A DNA stretch of 64,000 nucleotides, taken from Trifolium pratense (Eukaryota; Streptophyta; Magnoliopsida; Fabales; Fabaceae). The stretch's first letter is position 1. The number at the start of each line of letters is the position of its first letter. Below, piece after piece: positions 36,705 to 48,573 of the stretch. The position numbers and the translations under genes are program-made. The stretch covers positions 19,878,866 to 19,942,865 of the forward strand of contig NC_060065.1 in the NCBI RefSeq assembly GCF_020283565.1, in the 5' to 3' direction. The notes below the pieces were generated by a model. That model was not told the DNA's origin, made no database searches, and was given only the letters and a program-made list of their open reading frames with translations.

Positions 36705-36862
36705 TTTTTTTTTAATTATTTTTAAAAAGTTGATGGTTTATAAGTACCACCAACTTATTTATAAAGAAAATACTACAATTGCTGCTGCCAAGGATCGAAC
36801 CCCTGACCAACAGCCTACACCTGCTCAGTCAGCAAGTGCCAACTGAGCTACCCCACCCACCC
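36705..36862 (-). mobile_element. tRNA-derived SINE, 158 bp, perfect 16-bp TSD
   Basis: CTAAAATCATAAACTT at 36689-36704 and 36863-36878. On the minus strand the insert begins with tRNA-like GGGTAGCTCAGTTGGC (A box) and GGGGTTCGATCCTTGG (B box), then a short tail and an A run. The long exact duplication implies a relatively recent insertion. Confidence 0.9.
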
Positions 36863-36879
36863 CTAAAATCATAAACTTA

Positions 36880-38250
36880 GTAGTCATCAAAATCAAGAGA
36901 ACTAGAGAAGGTTAGAATGGCATCAAGGGTCGTGCATAGTATGTCATATGTGTTATTTTTTTGTTACATCAAATTATTTTTGGTTACAATATGTCATGTG
37001 TTTACTCCCCTCATAAGTTTGAATGTAATTAATCCTATATGTTTTTAAATTTTTTGACGGTAACAAATTATATAATTTCATTTTTCAATATTGAAAAAGT
37101 ATAAGATGGAATGAAATCAAAAGTATGCTTACGAACATGCAATTTCACCATACAAAAATATCTTAATGTTCATGATAAACATTCTACAATCAATCAAGAT
37201 GACATTAAATTCGGTTTAGTTTTATTATAATGTTTATTGTTTGTTGTAGAAAAAGATATAAAATAATCAGAGGTATGTTGAAAAACAAATAATTAACGCA
37301 GTTAAAAATTTAAATAAACTCTATATAAGAAGAAATAAAAGAATTTATCGAGAGATCATATATGTATGGTAATTACTAAACACTTTGCTGCCTCGGAGTT
37401 TAATTAGTTGAATACCATTACTCTTTGAGTAAAATTCAATGCCATGTCATATTTTTATATTATTTTAAAATTTAAATTTTAATATAACAAACTTTTTTTT
37501 AAAAAAAAACCTAAAATGAGATATATTAACAAACAGTTTTTTCAGCATAAGGTGTGCTAAGGTAGATTACGAAAGTTTACAAATAGTCACAGAAAAAAAA
37601 TCATACAAGGCCCAAACATAACAAATGATTAGATCACCATCTATGGTAGTTAGAGATAAAAGTAACACTCGTCGTTTTCAACCACCTCTAAGAAAAGAGC
37701 TTGATCTTGTCCAACATCTGAGAAAGAGTACTAGTCGAGCCTCTGAACAATCTATGATTTATTTCTGTCCACACAACCTAAACGCTAACAAGCCAAATGA
37801 GCTGCAAGAAAGATCGGCATGCTTTAGTACCACCAGCTGAGGAAGTAAACTGCACAAAATGATCCCGAATAGAAGTGGAACCCGTTGGTGAAATGTCAAT
37901 CCAAGTACAAACTAGAGCCCAAATAGAACCAAAAGTGCTGCATGAGATGAATAAATGATAGTACCCAACTAGATCCCCACATCCAGATACGCAAAAGTGA
38001 GCTGCAGGAGATAAAACAAAAGAAGAAATAAATAAAGCAACATAAATAAATATATCAAATGATTTTCGATTTCTTTAAAAAAATTATGGCTAATTTATAT
38101 GAGATAAACTTTCAATCTAACAACGGTGAATTTTGTAAAATTTGTAATGTTATTCACTACTTGAGAAACTTGTGCATCTTAGACAATGCCTATACATAAT
38201 ACATTTAATTTTGTCTTTTCATATATTCCAAAACAATTAGTGATATTAAT
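36880..38250. other. Unassigned AT-rich DNA with a MITE half
   Basis: No gene seen. The open frame at 37625-37840 has no recognisable domain. About 38040-38185 matches one arm of the palindromic MITE at 39753-40160 (ATATCAAATGATTTTC, TATAAACTTTCAATC). Confidence 0.45.
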
Positions 38251-38263
38251 TAGGAGTTTATTT

Positions 38264-39034
38264 CTTTCCAACCGGCTTTTGAAATTTGAAGGGCTGTTTC
38301 TGGTTTTTCTTTCCAGCCGACCGCTCTAGACCATTGGTGTTGGATACCAGACGTTAACGGTATTTTTTCGGTGAAATCCAGCTATGCTAGTTTAATATCT
38401 TCAAGGCAGGCCGAAACTTTGGATAACAATGTGTTATATGCTATACAATGGTTATGGAGAACGGATGTACCATAAAAAATTAGTTATTTTGGGTGGAGGT
38501 TAATTTTAAACAAATTACCAGCATCGATCGCTCTTCATCGCAGATGTATATTATTTAATCCCCATGATCTGCCATGTGTTTTTTGTTTCCAGCATATTGA
38601 GGATAGTGGACATCTTTTCTTCTCGTGCCATTTTAGTAATGGAATATGGAACAAAATTTTATCTTGGTTTCGAAAATCTCTTCCTTTGGGAGCAACATGA
38701 ATCGATCATTTTATGGCCTTTGGCGAGTTGTTCAATGTTAAAGATAAGGGGCGTATTCGTCATTTGATTTGGTTGGCCACCACTTTGAATTTATGGAAAG
38801 TCCGAAACAACGTTATTTTCAATGGTGGCATTATGGATGCTTTTGGAAGAAATTAAACTTACTTCTTGGTTACGGTCCTCCCGTCGGTTTGGTCGTAAAA
38901 CTTGTATTCCTTTTCTTAGTTGGTGTTTAGATTTATTGTCGTGTATCCATAACTCTTGAGTTACTAGTTCTTTGTTGTAAGAATTTGAGTACCTGCTATA
39001 CTCCCTTATAATATCATTTGATTATAAAAAAAAA
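38264..39034 (+). mobile_element. 5'-truncated L1 LINE, 771 bp, 13-bp TSD
   Basis: TAGGAGTTTATTT at 38251-38263 and 39035-39047. The insert encodes, with a few stops, FSVKSSYASLISS, then the zf-RVT domain (KISYFGWRLILNKLPA, ALHRRCILFNP, PCVFCFQHIEDSGHLFFSCH with its Cys/His pattern), then W-rich sequence, a 3' UTR and an A tail at about 39026-39034. Classic target-primed insertion, dead on arrival. Confidence 0.9.
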
Positions 39035-39752
39035 TAGGAGTTTATTTAAAATAGTTCTGGCGATACTTATATTTTGATACTCTACAATATTTTGGTCAAA
39101 TATGCACTTAAAAAATTATTAAAACTGTCGTATAGTTTGATTATGTGATTTAATTAATCATGTCCATTAAATCAGAGGATGGAAATGCATTTAGATGAAA
39201 ATTTATTTTTCTTAAGAAACTTTATAATATAACTGGATGAGTGTCTGAAATTATGTGTAAATGTTCGATGAGTACGTGCAAACGTTATCGAGAGATGAGA
39301 GCATATAGATGGTGGTGAGTGGTGACAGAGACAGTTCTGTGTCTCTTTGTTTTGTGCATGAAAATGAAGAAAAGAGAAATGACAATACAAAGAGGCAGTA
39401 ATGTGGCATATGATTGGGCCCCTAAACGCACGGAAAGGCCACTCGTGCTGTTTAGTGTTAGTCCTTGTCACCCTAACAACCCCTTCCAATACGGACAAAA
39501 AATAATTTGATATCGTTGAATAAGGAAGATGTATTCCGTTACGGTGTCTTTGGTTTGAGGGAAAAAAATGAAGGAAAAAAGTTTATAAAAATTAATAAAT
39601 GAATTTGGTTTAAAGTTAGTCGAAGTTCATTTATGGATTGTTGTAATATTTTTATTGTTAGTAATTTTATCACAACCAAAAATACATTTGAAATTTGACT
39701 ATACAAAAAGTTTTGATCACTAAAATGACCAATGAAAAAGAAATTTGTAAGT

Positions 39753-40160
39753 AAAATGCTATGTTACGGTGGATCATTTTCACAAGTGGTCAACTGTGGA
39801 CATGTGATCAATACTATATAATGAATGCGAATGTTATAAAAATTATCGTTGGATTGAAAGTTTATATCATATAAATCATCCATAAAAAAAATTAAAAAAT
39901 TTGAAAATCATTTGATATGTTATTGAGACTCATCAATATTAATAGAATTTAATAAAAACTCACAAACCGTTAATTTTGATGGATCTCAATAACATATCAA
40001 ATTATTTTCAATTTCTCTAAAAAAAAATTATGGATGATCTATATAATATAAACTTTGAATCCAACGGTGAATTTTGTGAAATTCGTATTGTTTTTAATGT
40101 TATTCATAACTAGTTCACCATGAACCAAATAAAGAGGTTGTCCATATTAAAATTTGTCAT
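39753..40160. mobile_element. Palindromic MITE, about 400 bp (family also at 47394-47757)
   Basis: Both arms carry GGATGATYTATATRATATAA and TTTGATATGTTATTGAGA or its complement, with GGTGGATCA/TGGTCAAC ends. The centre is the inverted pair TCAATAACATATCAAAT. No coding content. Limits are taken from alignment by eye with the second copy. Confidence 0.7.
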
Positions 40161-40280
40161 ACTTTCAAACAGTGAGTTATGATTTTATGAGACTAAAATG
40201 AAATTTTGAAGTGACAAGTTTTTAATAATACACAAATTTATTTTTACTATTGATGTACTATTAATAAGTTTTACTATTTA

Positions 40281-40490
40281 GGCCTGTTTGAATTAACTTA
40301 TTTTTGAGCTAATGCAAACAGCTTATGCAATATAAATTAGGTTTTATGTTATTTTAAAAATTCACACTAATAAAAATTATATTTTTGTAAGCTATTTTAA
40401 CATAAACTACCTTAACAAACTTATAATATAATACATAAAAATGCAAAAGTTGTTAGCATAAGCTCAAAAATAAGCTAATTCAAACGAGAA
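40281..40490. mobile_element. GTTTGAATTAAC-type MITE, about 210 bp
   Basis: Ends GGCCTGTTTGAATTAACTTA and complement TTCTCGTTTGAATTAGCTTA, with AGCTTATGCA and TGCATAAGCT-like inner arms. Same family as 61653-61853, 47289-47882 and 33129-34851. Confidence 0.75.
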
Positions 40491-42675
40491 AGTAATTAAT
40501 ATGTCACGTCATATATTATTTGATCTAACGATGAAATTTATTGATCAAATAGTAAAATCAAACTTAGAGATGTAAAAAATATACTCACTCACGTGTGAAT
40601 CATACTACACTTTACTCTAAAATGGGTAGTTTTGCTTCTTCTAAAACCCTTCTTATGCCTCTTACACCTTTTGATCCTTCTACACGCGCACAACAATACA
40701 AGCAATAATAGAGTAGCACATTACTACATTCAATCACGCCCACACATCTTGGTTTGCCATTCAACATACAGCACCGTAGACGATGCATTTGGTCAAAATA
40801 CACAAAACCCCATTTTATATATTTCATCTATCCTAAAATATAAGAACTCTTTAATCACTGCACATATGTCAATACATACTGAACCAACTAATAACGGAGG
40901 TAGATCCTGCGAGCTAAGAAATTGTAACAGGCATTAAGGAATGATATTTAATCAGAAAAAAATGACCAATTTGTATCGAACAAAAAAAAGTGACCAATTA
41001 ATTTTGAATTATTGCCTAGCTTTACCTTTAAATTGACTCGAGTCATTTGTTAAGTGTTTACTTGAAACAAGTTGGACATTCAATTGCGAGATTTCAACTA
41101 CCAAAATCCCCACAGCCATGTAGGACACACATCCTAAATTAGTCAATCCTTTGATAGGATCAAATTAACAACTACATCCTCCGTGTCACACATTACTAAA
41201 ATACAAATGTTTAATTAAACACTATATGTATAAAAAAAAATTTAAATACTATATGCTCCCCTAAAGTATGGTCAAATGCCACACATAATTTTCCCTCCAG
41301 TTTTTAAAAAACAGTAATCTTCTCTGTATTTAACCATTCACTATGCTCATGAAAAAGAGTACATATTTAAGTTGAGATCTTTTCTATTTTTATTTTTCCA
41401 TTTTCTTTCTCCATTACTATTATTTTATAGAGTAAAAAAATAGACAGATTCTTAATTCCCCATATTGCTTTCTTTTGTTTCTTCCTTTATGTAGTACTAC
41501 TATATATAAACTAATTTATCGATCGATCTTGTCAAAATATTTGTCTTAGGTAAATTTAAATAGAAATAATTATTTCATTTGTTCGATTACTCTTTGTCAA
41601 AACAAGAAATACATGAAAGAATAGAATAAAAGATGCGAGAGCTAGCCTCTAATATTAATGCTATAGTAAGATGACGAGCGCCCTATATTAGCTTGCCTTC
41701 AAACAAACCTAAATTGGAAATTAGGTTAAATTGACAAGATGTTGCACAACATTGTGCTATAATAATGTCGTACTCGTTTGAATAAGGTTTTGAACTATTG
41801 ATATGGCTTCAAAAACAAGTTTACTATCCGATTCGAATTGTACATGAGAAAGATCTCAATTCAAGAGCTAGATTCAAAGCACCTAGTATTAGCAAAGATG
41901 AGATGATATAAGTCTCTTCTAATTAATTCAAAGTCTCGAATTGATCCCTAACTTGCATATAACAATATTAAAGTTCTTAAAAAGAATTTGCCGTCTATAA
42001 AACTTGAGGAATTATATTCTATAATTGCACACAAAAAATATCCGATTGTAAAAAAACAAAATACGAGATGTGAAAAAAAGAGATGTCCATTTTTTTCCCT
42101 TTTTAAACAATTTATATACTGTGGTCTATTAGTACAATGCTGTCATAGCCTACAAAATCTAACACAAAGTTATAAAATTGCCCAAAAAAGTTTTAAAAAG
42201 ATTGGACCGATTAGATCTTGACTAAATATCATTATTTTTAATGGCAATCAAATATCATTTGAAGATCAATTACGTATAATATCGTTTTAACGATTAATTA
42301 AGCTAGTTAAAATGATTGGTATAAAACTAAAGAACAACAAAAGATAGTTTTAAAATATATATAAGCTTGTTCTCCAACAAGGAATCAACCTTTTAGAATG
42401 TTTGTAGATTTTCTTTCATATGAAGGAGTAATATAATTGATAAACAAATACTAAAACTTATATCAATCCAAGTCTGGATTCACTTTTTTATATCATTCAT
42501 GCATATGGGGGAATTGGATAAAAAGATTAACCTTTATTTTCACAACAAAATATTTCTGCCTTTATTAAATTGCCGGCTTAAGAGTTTAGCGTTTAGCGGC
42601 TGAACTGAAATGTTTTACGATTTTTTATTTTATTTTACAATTAGTGATCATACTATGGATACATTTTACAAATGC
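40491..42675. other. Unassigned AT-rich DNA
   Basis: No gene or element that I can support. The open frames at 40612-40937 and 41988-42221 have no recognisable domain and no coding-like composition. Confidence 0.5.
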
Positions 42676-42684
42676 ATCTGATAT

Positions 42685-42937
42685 GATGTTTTTTCTTTAG
42701 GCCTCTATGTATGTTTTATACTCTCAAATATTCCAATTTTGTCATTGCTAAAAACTTCGATTTGCAGAAATCGAAGTTTTTTCTAGTTCAAATTTAGGAA
42801 AAATTTGGTTAACAGAAACCGAATTTTTTTTAAGGCAAAAAAAATTCGGTTTGTAGCAACCGAAGTTTTTATTGAAGGAAAACAAAGTAAACTCCATGAA
42901 GGGAAAAAGAACCATGGGGGCCTAAAAAGAAAACATC
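42685..42937. mobile_element. 253-bp MITE, perfect 9-bp TSD
   Basis: ATCTGATAT at 42676-42684 and 42938-42946. Ends GATGTTTTTTCTTTAGGCC and complement GATGTTTTCTTTTTAGGCC. Inside are hairpins built on ACTTCGATTTGCAGAAATCG and CCGAATTTTTTTT pairs. Same family as 15212-15445 by the shared GAAGTTTTT hairpin plan. Confidence 0.85.
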
Positions 42938-42949
42938 ATCTGATATTGT

Positions 42950-44783
42950 CGATTTGGACAAAAAGACCGATAAATTTTACTCTTAAGGCGATCCATGTAC
43001 ACCTGTCTCAGGAACATGACTCTAAGAGAATTAATGTTTTAGATTTTAAGATCCCTAATCTTTGCCTATAAAAGCCTACCTCGTCTCACTTGATCTTTAT
43101 AGTATGTGCATATACGAACACTTTTCAATGAGATTCACCGTTCAACGTTTCAGAATTAATGACCCTATACAAGCTTACCATTTCAAAATAAGTATTACAA
43201 TATGGTTATGATAGGTTTCTTTAATCACAATATAAGATCAATGTTTTTTGCCTTTGGAAAATGATATTATTAACCGTTATAAATTAATCATACTTATTTG
43301 TTTAGTAAAAAAAAAAAAACTTATTTTTCATGATTCATAATAATATTGTGTCAAAAAAAAAAAATTACAACATCAAGGACACATTTCTATAAATTATTGG
43401 AACTTTTTTGTATACATATTTATTTATTCAGAGTCAATGATTATAAACTTTTACAATTCATTCAATTGTTAATGACCATGGAAGAAAATGTGTGCATATT
43501 ATATTACCAACCGACCAATAAAAAAGATAAAGTGTGTAATTTTCTCAGTTTCAAATATTATGAGTATTAAATTTGTACAAATTAGTTGACAAACACCATA
43601 GAATTTACAAACTTTTGAGTTTTAGTCTTACTCGGGAGTAGTTTCTTAATATATAAACAAAATCAATATTTATAATAAAAATTTGTTGTATTTTCTACAT
43701 TTGGGTGCTCTTTTCCAGATTTTGGTTGGTGTTCTGTTTTTGGACTGGCCTAGGAGTAGAGTTTTAGACCAAAAAAATTTGGACCAAAATAAGGCCTTAA
43801 TTAAAAAAAAAAAAATAGTTATAGACATATGATATGAAAAATTAATTATAAATGTATGATTGACTCAACTAGTCAAGATGAGAGCTTCATATTCTTCTTG
43901 ACCAATATTTAAAAGTTGGACAAATTAAGCAAAATTGGATGTGTAGAAACTTACTATTTTAGTAAATTTTAATAGTAAATTATTAAATTTATTCACAACC
44001 AGACTAATTTTAATTCACTCTTTCAATTGTACGGTTAGGTATGTGTTTGATAGATCTCTTGATTGATACTTCTCTTCTTTTTCTTATGGGCTTATTAACA
44101 CTTGTGCTCTCTCCCAACTTCCCAAGTTTGAGTTTAGTGATACTTATATTTTTATCCATTACAAATAAATTCTTTATTGTTGTTCGGGAAAAAATTATAC
44201 CTGTTCCATAGTAGATGTAATTTATATTAATAAAAATTCAATTTATGTTAATAAAAAAATATTTAGATTGTCGTTTCACAAAATTCAGATCGAAATTGGA
44301 ATATATATAGTAGTAACTACATAGACTTGATGCTAGCAATTAAAGTACTAACATCGGATACTTCATCACTCCTAGCTAGAATTGCATCAACTACTACTTT
44401 TGAATCACTTTCAAAGGTAATAAGGGAGAAGCATTTGAACTACTTCACACATCGCCTTCTTGTTAGTCAACGTCCCCCCTTCAATTGTAGTGATCTTTTC
44501 ATGTATGATATCAAAACCAACAAGGATAAACTCGCCGCTACATCCACAGATGCACCAGCCCCATCCACATATATGCCTTCGAATATTGAAGAAACTAGCA
44601 TCTATATTACATTTTAACCAACCTTGTCAACATTGACAGAGGCTGCCACTGTTAGACTGTTGTAAGCAACTGTTGATCCATAGGTTTAAGTTCATGAACA
44701 ACTCGCCAATTTTCTCATATTTGCACCGCTTAATTTTGACCCGATTTGTCGAGCATTCATGTAGAAAAGTTGATTTTCAAAAT
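42950..44783. other. Unassigned AT-rich DNA
   Basis: Poly(A) tracts near 43308, 43350 and 43802. The frame at 44327-44617 has no recognisable domain. I see no gene and no clear repeat. Confidence 0.5.
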
Positions 44784-44794
44784 TTCAAGGTGCT

Positions 44795-44977
44795 AACCAA
44801 GTTATTGGGCTCAAGTGGTTAATGAGCTTCACCAAAGGACGAATCGTTCGGGAGAACTTGAGTTCGATTCTTAGGTGGAACATTTTCTTGGCTAGGGATA
44901 CTTACCTCGACCGAACTCTAAATTGTCGGGGTCCCCTTCCTTTGAGAACTAGAGAGTTAATAAAAAATATAAAAAAA
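44795..44977 (+). mobile_element. tRNA-derived SINE, 183 bp, 11-bp TSD
   Basis: Flanks TTCAAGGTGCT (44784-44794) and TTCAAGGTGTT (44978-44988). Starts AACCAAGTTATTGGGCTCAA, A box TGGGCTCAAGTGGTTAATG, B box TGAGTTCGATTCTTAG, ends AGAGAGTTAATAAAAAATAT plus A's. The same family, in opposite orientation, is at 61301-61485. Confidence 0.88.
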
Positions 44978-45316
44978 TTCAAGGTGTTGAATGCATCCTT
45001 TTCAAAATAAAGTTTTCTTTTTGAACTTGTTTACAGGCGTTGTTAAAACACTTGTTAACATTTCTTTTTTTTATTATTTTAAAAGACATAATTATACATT
45101 TTATTTTATTTTAGGTCTCCAAAGGAAATCACCTTAAACAATAAAAAGTTCAAGAAACAATCATCTCAATCCCTCCCATACAAAATACAACCTAAAACTA
45201 GAACGAAACATTGAAATCGAAGTGAAGCATAATAGAAACATCTCCCACCAAATACACCCTTTCCGAACTATAGTCCCTTCCAAACTAAAAGAAAATGCTG
45301 ATAACTAAGCACACTC

Positions 45317-45321
<5 letters not shown>

Positions 45322-45389
<68 letters not shown>
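45322..45389. repeat. (TA)n microsatellite left of the inverted-repeat element
   Basis: About 68 bp of pure TA, ending exactly where the GGGTTTTGCTATAAG inverted end begins. Confidence 0.95.
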
Positions 45390-45391
<2 letters not shown>

Positions 45392-46179
45392 GTTTTGCTA
45401 TAAGACACCCACCTTCAAATTAGAAGGTGTCTTTTAGCAAGCTACACCTTTGCTAGTTGACAAAAATATTTAACTTTTTTCTTAAACAACCAAAAAAGGA
45501 GGGGTATTACCGTAATTAACATACTAGTATAATTATAAAAAATAAAAATTCCAATTTTCTAGTTGAAGGTCATAAGATCTTCTTCTTTGAACCATTTTTT
45601 TTTCTTCAGTTAAACTAATTTTTTTTTTATCAAAGCAAAAATTGATTTTCTTTTCCTTCATCATTCAATTTCCATTTTTTTTATCAGCCTCTCCGTAATG
45701 AATGACCAATGGGTTGATAAAAAAAATGAAGACTTATTGTTTTGATAAAAAAAAAATCACTTTAGCTTCTTTGGTGTTGCCGGAAATAATGTTTCTGAGC
45801 TACTTGCAATTTTTTTAGATCTCTTTCATTCCTTAAACTAATTTTTAATTTTAAAATCAATTTAGAAAATTTTAACCGCCGCAAAGATTTAATCTTTCAA
45901 TTCTATTGGCTATTTAAGAGCTTCTGGAATAGGTAAAGAAGAGGATGATTCACCTAGCCAAAATTTGTTCAACCAGAATAGCCATATGCATTGCTGACCA
46001 ATTGGACAAAGAAAGCGAAAATTGGAATTTTAGTTTTTTTTAATAAATATTAATTAATTACAGCCATACCCCTCATTTTTTGGTTGTTTAAGAAAAAAGT
46101 TAGATATTTTTGTCCACTAGCAAAGGTGTAGCTTGCTAAAAGACACCTTCTAATTTGAAGGTGGGTGTCTTATAGCAAA

Positions 46180-46183
<4 letters not shown>
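45390..46183. mobile_element. 794-bp TIR element lying between two (TA)n tracts
   Basis: Left end GGGTTTTGCTATAAGACACC and right end its exact complement; the arms pair for about 120 bp (to AAAAAAGGAGGGGTAT/AAAAAATGAGGGGTAT) with only a few mismatches. The core is AT-rich with no ORF, so it is non-autonomous. (TA)n abuts both ends, which hides any target duplication. The GGGTYTTGCTA start resembles the Mutator-like MITE at 36054, but a TA-targeting element is also possible. Confidence 0.85.

Positions 46184-46262
<79 letters not shown>
46184..46262. repeat. (TA)n microsatellite right of the inverted-repeat element
   Basis: About 79 bp of pure TA, starting directly after the element's terminal CCC. 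Confidence 0.95.
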
Positions 46263-46267
<5 letters not shown>

Positions 46268-46305
46268 TTAGTTACTCAATGAATCTCTAAAGTAAATTCT
46301 TATAA

Positions 46306-46617
46306 TGAAATGCTAACTAGTATTCTCTAGACTCTAAGAAACTCAATATGATCAAATGTTCTTGAAATTTGTGTATTCAATTTTTTAAAAATATAAAAAA
46401 TATTATTTTTAATGTAAAACTTATTTGTTTTATTTTTTTTTTAACAAAAATGTTAAACAATGCTTCGGGAACACTAGTTAAGATGCAAAAATAGTAATTT
46501 AGCATTGGAGTTTGTGCAGTCAACTCCTCGAAAGTTTAAACAATATTCTTTTCTTTTCAAAACTTTCTATTTTTAGTTTCCTTAACCAGTGTCTGGGGGC
46601 ACCGGTTAGCATGACCC
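46306..46617. mobile_element. Possible Mutator-like MITE
   Basis: Left ATGCTAACTAGTATTCTC and right complement GGGTCATGCTAACCGGTGCC form an imperfect pair with the TGCTAAC core of the 36054 element. An internal TGCTTCGGGAACACTAGTTA at about 46461 suggests rearrangement or nesting. No clear TSD. Confidence 0.4.
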
Positions 46618-47288
46618 TTTTTTTAAACTAGTTTTCTGGAGAAATTATTTTGTTTTATATAAACTTTTTTTTGACAAAATCAGTAATATATAAACTTAAA
46701 TAAAAGGAATGTATGAACATTTTTAAGTAAGAAAGAAGTGATCTTTTGCACGAGATATAGCTGAACATTGAAGTATACCGATTGTAGGAAGGAACCATCA
46801 GAGGAAGCAATAATGAGTTCCAAAGACATAGAGATAGAGGTTGTTGTCTGAAAAGAAGGTGCACATAACACAAACAAAGAGAGAGATAGATAATAGTAAT
46901 AGTAGTAGTAGTAAAGATTAAGGTTTTAGAGACTGACTAAGGTTTTTTACCCAATTAATGAAAGACATATATTTTAATCTATTTTATTTGCAGCTTTTTT
47001 TCAATATAGAATAACAAACTTAAACATACACAAGAGAGAAAATTTACAAGCATGTTAGTCTTGAATTAATGGGTCCCACATTTGTAGGTCCCACAACACC
47101 GCCCATGCGCACGCTGTCTTTCTTACCAATATCAAACCCATCATCGATCCGATTCCTTGGACCTAACCCTAACCCAACAACAAAAAAAAAAAAACACAAA
47201 GTTATAACAAAAAACCCAAATTCTTTCATCCGAAAAAAAAAAATAATAAAAATTATTTGATGTCAGAACTGATTCAATAACCAGGTTA

Positions 47289-47882
47289 AGGGTCTTTTCG
47301 AATTTGACTTATTTTCAAGCTTACTAAAATAACTTATGCTGATAAATAAAGCTTTATGTTAGTTTAAAAATTTTAACTAACAAAAATTATTAATGCTACA
47401 GTGGATCACCTTCACAAGTGGTCCACCGTGGACAAGTGATATACCGAATATGAATTTTACGAAATTCACTGTTTGATTGAAAATTTATATCGTATATATC
47501 ATCCATAATTTTTTTAAAATTTTTTGAAAATAATTTGATATGTTATTGAGACCTATCAAAATTTACGTTATTTAATAAACTGTTAATCTTGATGTGTCTC
47601 AATAACATATCAAATGATTTTCAATTTTTCTATGGATGATCTATATGATATAAACTTTCAATCTAACAGTGGATTTTATAAAATTCGTATTTGTTATAAT
47701 GTTATTTATGACTGGTCCACCATGGACCACTTGATGAAGTGGTCCATATTAGAATTTACCGGATATCTTTATAAGTTTTTTTCATAAATTATCTTGAAAA
47801 ACTTATAATATACATAAAAATTTATTTATTTGCATAAACTATTTCACGTAAATTCAAAAATAAATCAATCCAAACGGATCTT
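47289..47882. mobile_element. GTTTGGATT-type MITE interrupted by a second MITE
   Basis: Left GGGTCTTTTCGAATTTGACT and right complement AAGATCCGTTTGGATTGATT are the ends of the family at 40281 and 61653. The middle, 47394-47757, belongs to a different family (below). Confidence 0.65.
47394..47757. mobile_element. Palindromic MITE nested in the previous element
   Basis: Ends TGCTACAGTGGATCACCTTC and complement ATTCTAATATGGACCACTTC, with AAGTGGTCCAC in both arms and the TTTGATATGTTATTGAGAC/complement centre. Same family as 39753-40160. Confidence 0.75.
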
Positions 47883-48573
47883 AGATGATCTAGTTGGTCG
47901 AATATCGGTGCTGAAAAAAAAAAAACAGCATCCTCACTCACCTCAATATCATTATTAAACCACATAAACAAAAGCTTCCTAAGCTGTTTGTTTTTCTCTT
48001 CCTTTTCTTCTCCCCTTCTTAAACTTTTCCTTTTCTTAGAACAACTCTTTATTACCTTATTTCCTCCAAACCTTGAACTACCATCTCTTTACTTTACTTC
48101 CATAAAAAAGTAGCTTAGCTAGCTACTTTTCATATACCAAAATCAATAACCAAACATATTTTGCTACAAGTTCTTCTCTCATGAGATCAATAAATGGTGT
48201 TTGAAATTTCTTTGGTGGGTTTTTTTCAAACAAAAAAAAAAAAAACCATTTTTTGTTGTTGTTGAAGGTAAGTTCTAAGTAGTAGAGAGCATGCCATCAA
48301 CAATACCTAGCTAGTTAGTTCTTCTTTTTCCACCCTTCAAAGTAACCCAAAAATCAAAGAAGAAAAAATAGAAGCTAGAAAACAAAAACATAAAACCTCT
48401 CAAAAGTAAATCACTACCTAGATCCTTGTCTATCTCTTTCTCTTTTCTAGCTCTACTTTTTTTCTCTTCAATTTTCAAACAATCTAGCTAGGGTTGTGAT
48501 TTTGTGAGGATATTATTGATCTTAGATTATATCATTTAGAGAAGAAAAAACCCAAAGAAGAAAAAGAAAAATC
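47883..48573 (+). promoter_or_regulatory. Upstream region and 5' leader of the AHL gene
   Basis: CT-rich stretches near 47990-48080 and 48430-48470 resemble plant 5' leaders. No upstream ORF of note and no recognised promoter box. I see no repeat in this block. Confidence 0.4.

Noticed and set aside
36769..36862. tRNA gene on the minus strand
   Set aside because: A and B boxes are tRNA-like, but the whole unit with A tail and 16-bp duplication is a SINE.
40612..40937. Possible small secreted protein
   Set aside because: The Leu-rich start (KPFLCLLHLLILLHA) is suggestive, but there is no Met-led context, no conserved mature part, and both strands are open.
44327..44617. Plus-strand frame of 96 codons
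   Set aside because: No similarity recognised and no supporting splice or promoter context.
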